Origin: Cymbidium sinense
Taxonomy: Eukaryota > Streptophyta > Magnoliopsida > Asparagales > Orchidaceae
Direction: 5' to 3'
DNA: 64,000 bases
Assembly: GCA_021442155.1 (NCBI GenBank)
Contig: CM038221.1
Location: 32,827,906-32,891,905, forward strand
Part shown: positions 60,382-64,000 of the stretch, one piece after another
Numbering within the stretch: the stretch's first letter is position 1
Layout: the number at the start of each line of letters is the position of its first letter
The notes under the pieces: model-generated
What the model saw: the letters and a program-made list of their open reading frames with translations, nothing else
Told to the model about the DNA's origin: nothing
Databases searched by the model: none
Position numbers and translations under genes: made by a program

Positions 60382-60844
60382 TGTTGCAAACTCTACTTAC
60401 TTATCTTGGACAATGCTCATAAAATCTATCACACAACCAAACCAAGAGACAGTGAAGTAACATCTAATGGGATGATGGACAATCAGCAAAGTCAAGATGG
60501 AATGAGAGACTACAAAGAAGGTCACAATATAAAGACCTTAGAAGTTATAATGTGACAATAATTCGCCGGTAAAGTCACAAAGAGTTGCAAGCAAAGGAAT
60601 ATAGGTCTACAAGTGGATACAACTTAAATGAGCAACTTACCCATACACACAAGTGGAGATGATAAGTTAATTGAGTAGCTCTTGCATAATAATAAAAAGA
60701 AAGAAATGAACAGGGAAACACAAGTTGTCACATTAATTTTAACAAAACCCACACACACAAGTCATTTCATATATAATTTTATTTGTGTTACTTAGTTCTA
60801 GATATTCGTATAGCGTTGAATCTTAACAAAACCTATAAATAAAA

Positions 60845-61490
60845 GATCAAAAAAGATAAACCCAATTCATTTTGGCAAGTGATACCCACTTAAAAGCAAC
60901 TATTTGATCAAATTATATGCATAAATACAATGTTTCCATAAATTGCAAGCATCCATTCTGAATACAATCTTTCCATAAATACAATCATCCCATGAATTGC
61001 AAAAATCCATTTTAAATATAATCTGTCCAAAAATTCCGTTTGGTATAAGAGATCAAAAAGGATGATCCCAATTCATTTTGGCAAGGTGATACCATGGCAA
61101 GCGATACCCACTTAAATGCAACTCTTTGAGCAAATTATATGCATAAATACGATATTTCCATAAATTGCAAGCATCCATTCTAAATACAATCTTTTCATAA
61201 ATATAATCTTTCCGTGAATTTCAAAAATCCATTTTAAATACAATATGTCCAAAAATTTCGTTTGGTATAAGTGATCAAAAAGGATGAACCCAATTCATTT
61301 TGGAAAGGTGATACAATGGCAAGTGATACCCACTTAAAAGCAACTCTTTGAGCAAATTATATGCATAAATACAAAGTTTCAATAAATTGCAAGCATCCAT
61401 TCTAAATACAATCTTTCCATAAATACAATCTTTCTATGAATTGCACAAATTCATTTTAAATACAATCTGTCCAGAAATTCCATTTGGTGA
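60845..61490 (+). repeat. Three tandem ~215-bp repeats inside LTR copy 2
   Basis: Units start at 60845, 61051 and 61273, the same family as 251-910. The first unit lacks about 16 bp around 'ggcaaggtgataccat' that all other units keep. Confidence 0.85.
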
Positions 61491-62573
61491 TAACAAATTC
61501 TATATCTTGATTTTTTTTAATAAATCACCATTAAACTCTCATTCTTCTCACCGTTTTAATTTTAATTAAAATTATCTTCTCTTATAAAATAAATGAGCAC
61601 GTTCAAACTCAAAAAATGGAGCTCTAATTTGAACTTGAACATGATCTTTAAAAAATTCATTGAGTGAAAAGCATAATCCATGTGTTAGATTGATCAATCT
61701 ATCATGAAAGTCACTGTCATGAATAGGTTTTGCATTATTTGGGTAAAACCCAAAAAAAAAAAATTAACTTATGTTTAGAACAAAAGGACAAAGGAGCTAA
61801 GACTTGATTTATATCTACCATTATAAAATTTTCAGCATAAAACATGGCTTAAACATTGTCAAAGCTTTGAAATCTTGTTTATTAATTTTTTAAATGAGTT
61901 AAAATGAATTTAAAATTTAATAAAGCTTAATTAATCATATATTTGATGCTAAAAATTTAATCACATAGCTTATATAATTAGATTTATAGAGTTTTATATA
62001 ATTTAATATAATTAATTAGAGTTATTTAAATTATTTGATTAAGCTTAAATATTACTAGAAAAATATTTAAATTTACCTATCCAGCTATTTATTTCATATT
62101 ATTTTTCATATTTATACATATGATAATATACATAATTTTTAAAGTATATAAATTATAAAAATTAATATAATAACATAGAATGAAATAATTAAATTAAAAA
62201 TAAGCCATCTTAAACGAGCATTTTAATGTATTTGTCTCAAAATATTTATTAAACAACAAATAATTATGTTTACAAAAATAAATGAATCAGCAAGGTTCAA
62301 ATTTATTTATTTATTGGATGAGCTTTTAAAATTTTATTTAAATTTATTTAATTATATAAATAAACTAATATAAATAAGTATATATATTTTTTCAAAGTAC
62401 ACTTCTTCATTCCCAATCAAATCACATCAACATAAACTCTTCTTGAAATCCTGAAGAGCCAAGCATTGGAAGCCAGAACTGACAGCAGGTTGAGTCAACC
62501 AGATAGGTGAAATATGGAAATGGGAAATCGTCGATGGCTACTCAAAGATCCACCTTCAGAATCTGAAAATCTT

Positions 62574-62850
62574 AAGGGGTTGTTTGGAATCAATTTTATT
62601 TTATTTTATTTTTTTAATATTTTGATATAAAATAAAACATATTTAATTATGATAATTATTTTTAAAAATATTCAAAATATTTAAAAATTATTTTGAATAT
62701 TTTTAAAACTAATGTAATTTAATTTTTATTTTTATTTTATTTTCTTTATATTTTAATTTAAACAAAACATATTTAGTGGTGATAATTATTTTAAAAATAC
62801 TTAAAATAGTTGAAATTTATTTTAAATATTTTTAGAAATTGATATGGCAT
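62574..62850 (+). mobile_element. MITE-like AT-rich segment inside LTR copy 2
   Basis: GGGGTTGTTTGGAATCAATT followed by A/T-rich sequence, as at 1981-2250 in copy 1 and at the start of the insertion at 40617. Such ends are common in non-autonomous hAT/Harbinger elements. It is shared by both LTR copies, so it was already in the family. No clear right terminus was found. Confidence 0.35.
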
Positions 62851-63166
62851 TGAAAATTTCACAAGTCGAAGCACGAATCTTGATGTCGAAAGAAATCTGA
62901 TTCTGAGTCAAGCCTAACTCAGATCAAGCGCTTAAAATATAATTAAAAACTTTGTAATATTAGTCGACTCCTAAATATGGAGTGTTTATTGTCAAATTGA
63001 GTGTCTTGACGAGCCGGATCTAACAAGCCTAAGATCTCCTAATTCTGACTTCATTTGAGCATTCAAATACTTAAAATACATCAGATTATCGAAAGGATCA
63101 TTTCTAGTCGTACGATGGAATTGTTTGGATTTTTTATGTATTTACAGAAACGTCACTTCTCTAATC

Positions 63167-63174
63167 TATAAATA
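63167..63174 (+). promoter_or_regulatory. LTR TATA box
   Basis: TATAAATA followed by G, equivalent to 2554-2561. It predicts the U3/R boundary about 30 bp downstream and transcription toward the right window edge. Confidence 0.6.
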
Positions 63175-63254
63175 GTCTCTCATTCATTATATGAGGGGTC
63201 TAAGCTAAAGAGAAGAGGGAGCTCTAAAACTTGAAAATCCTCCAAGCATAATCA

Positions 63255-63560
63255 TAATCGACGATAACCACCCGCACCACCAATCGCCCGCGTAGTCGCC
63301 ATCCATCTTCATCAACCATGTCGTCGGCCATCACTCCTACTGCCGGTCATCGCCATCAATCATCGTCATCGGTCATCCCGGCCACCATATCGGTTGTTAG
63401 CAATTACCGCTCGGCCACTACATGACATTATCATCCACCACTGCCGCTAATCATCACCACCGACCACTATGGATCACTGCCGCTGGTCTATCGTTTGCCT
63501 TCGCATCACCATCGCGCCATCTCCGCAGTTATCACCCACGCGGTCGCCGTCGAATTTGAC
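63255..63560 (+). repeat. GC-rich CCACC/CATC cryptic repeat in LTR copy 2
   Basis: Words such as ACCACC, CATCGCC, CGGTCATC and GCCGC dominate. It has the position of the island at 2630-2925 but little base-for-base identity, although flanks on both sides align well. Confidence 0.6.
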
Positions 63561-63869
63561 TGCTTTTCACCATCATTAATCGCCATTAACAACTATTATA
63601 ACTAACTGGCACGACATTGGTTGCTCGATGGAATTCCCATTGTTAGCCCTTCTCAAATATAATTTTGTAATCCCGTTATCAGGAAAACTTTGTACCCCAA
63701 AATAAATACATAGTGGAAAATTTTTTTTACAGCCCCTGATTTTTCCCCTATTCGAGGGTTTTCCATGAGGTGTCTTTTCTCTTTTCAACTATCTATGTAA
63801 TGCTAGATTTTTCCAGTTAAGGAGTGAAGTTTTATACTACCACAACTGGGTTTCTAGCACGCAACAGTT

Positions 63870-63887
63870 TGGCGCCATCTGTGAGAA
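63870..63887 (+). promoter_or_regulatory. Primer-binding site of the long-LTR retrotransposon
   Basis: TGGCGCCATCTGTGAGAA three bases after the LTR end. The TGGCGCC start followed by 'TCTGTG.GAA' is the form common in plant gypsy-type elements; the first bases complement the GGCGCCA 3' end of tRNA-Asp. It shows that an internal region begins here and that 60382-63866 is the 5' LTR. Confidence 0.7.
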
Positions 63888-63909
63888 ACATTTCCTTTAC
63901 ATATTCACA

Positions 63910-64000
63910 ATGGTTAACAATCTAACTTTATGTTCAAAGCAGCACCATCTATATGGCGGAGGAAATCTTACTCTGGAGGAACACATAAGAAGAATGAAGA
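63910..64000 (+). CDS. Start of a gag-like frame, cut by window end
   Basis: ATG 40 bp after the LTR, open for all 30 codons to the window edge, beginning 'MVNNLTLCSKQHHLYGGG' and ending 'TLEEHIRRMK'. Short spacing between primer-binding site and first ATG is usual for plant gypsy-type gag. Too short to assign a domain; the call rests on position. Confidence 0.4.
   Translation, partial: MVNNLTLCSKQHHLYGGGNLTLEEHIRRMK

Larger units (their letters stand above)
60382..63866 (+). mobile_element. 5' LTR (copy 2) of a long-LTR retrotransposon
   Basis: The 3' end GCAACA (63861-63866) is supported by the identical end of the minus-strand copy at 41318 and by a primer-binding site three bases later. 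The 5' end is placed at TGTTGC (60382), an exact 6-bp inverted match to the 3' end, giving a 3485-bp LTR. That point is less certain because copy 1 starts at the window edge and cannot confirm it. The interior holds three tandem repeats, a MITE-like AT segment, the TATA box (63167), a GC-rich island and AATAAA (63701). Confidence 0.75.

Overview
This is an AT-rich, gene-poor block of plant nuclear DNA made almost entirely of transposable elements at different stages of decay. The element families are typical of flowering plants: Ty1/copia, an L1-like LINE with a DUF4283 ORF1, MuDR-type and FAR1-type Mutator elements, an Ulp1-like protease of the kind carried by Mutator elements, a plant mobile domain, and a Myb/SANT-like protein. 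I found no intact host gene, no tRNA or rRNA, and no bacterial-style signals. The copia gag is of a type I associate with monocots, but that is only a hint.

Layout. (1) 1-3199 is a long terminal repeat (LTR). A second copy at about 60382-63866 is followed by a primer-binding site and the first codons of a gag-like frame, cut by the window edge. Shorter copies of the family lie on the minus strand at 16900-17350 and 41318-42260. (2) 3600-4560 matches a long non-coding repeat at 47296-50690. (3) 6180-10420 is a minus-strand copia element with recognisable gag, protease, integrase, reverse transcriptase and RNase H, all broken. (4) 10740-14500 is a plus-strand LINE lying just upstream of the copia gag; it has lost the reverse transcriptase active-site segment. 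(5) 18655-21480 and 23530-26430 are a 2.8-kb direct duplication carrying a GC-rich, exon-like segment I cannot identify.

(6) 26850-40381 is the most interesting part. A 3.6-kb array of about 25 imperfect units of roughly 146 bp has a palindrome (TACTCTCATGAGAGTA and variants) in most units. It is followed by a spliced DUF1985/Ulp1-like protease gene (plus strand), a second higher-order array, a minus-strand FAR1/MULE-type transposase with a SWIM finger, and finally two units of the same array in inverted orientation. I read this as one large, decayed Mutator-like element whose ends are built from palindromic repeats. Several palindromes differ by paired changes in both arms.

(7) 40440-43165, 21885-22400 and 50700-51250 (inverted) are three copies of one AT-rich repeat. 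The 40-43 kb copy is split by a nested insertion containing an LTR. (8) 53625-56640 is a minus-strand MuDR-type transposase with a plant mobile domain exon pair directly downstream. (9) 58880-59960 is a minus-strand Myb/SANT-like pseudogene with a 112-bp tandem duplication.

All homology calls come from reading translated motifs by eye; nothing was searched against a database. Boundaries of repeats are approximate unless a terminal motif is named.
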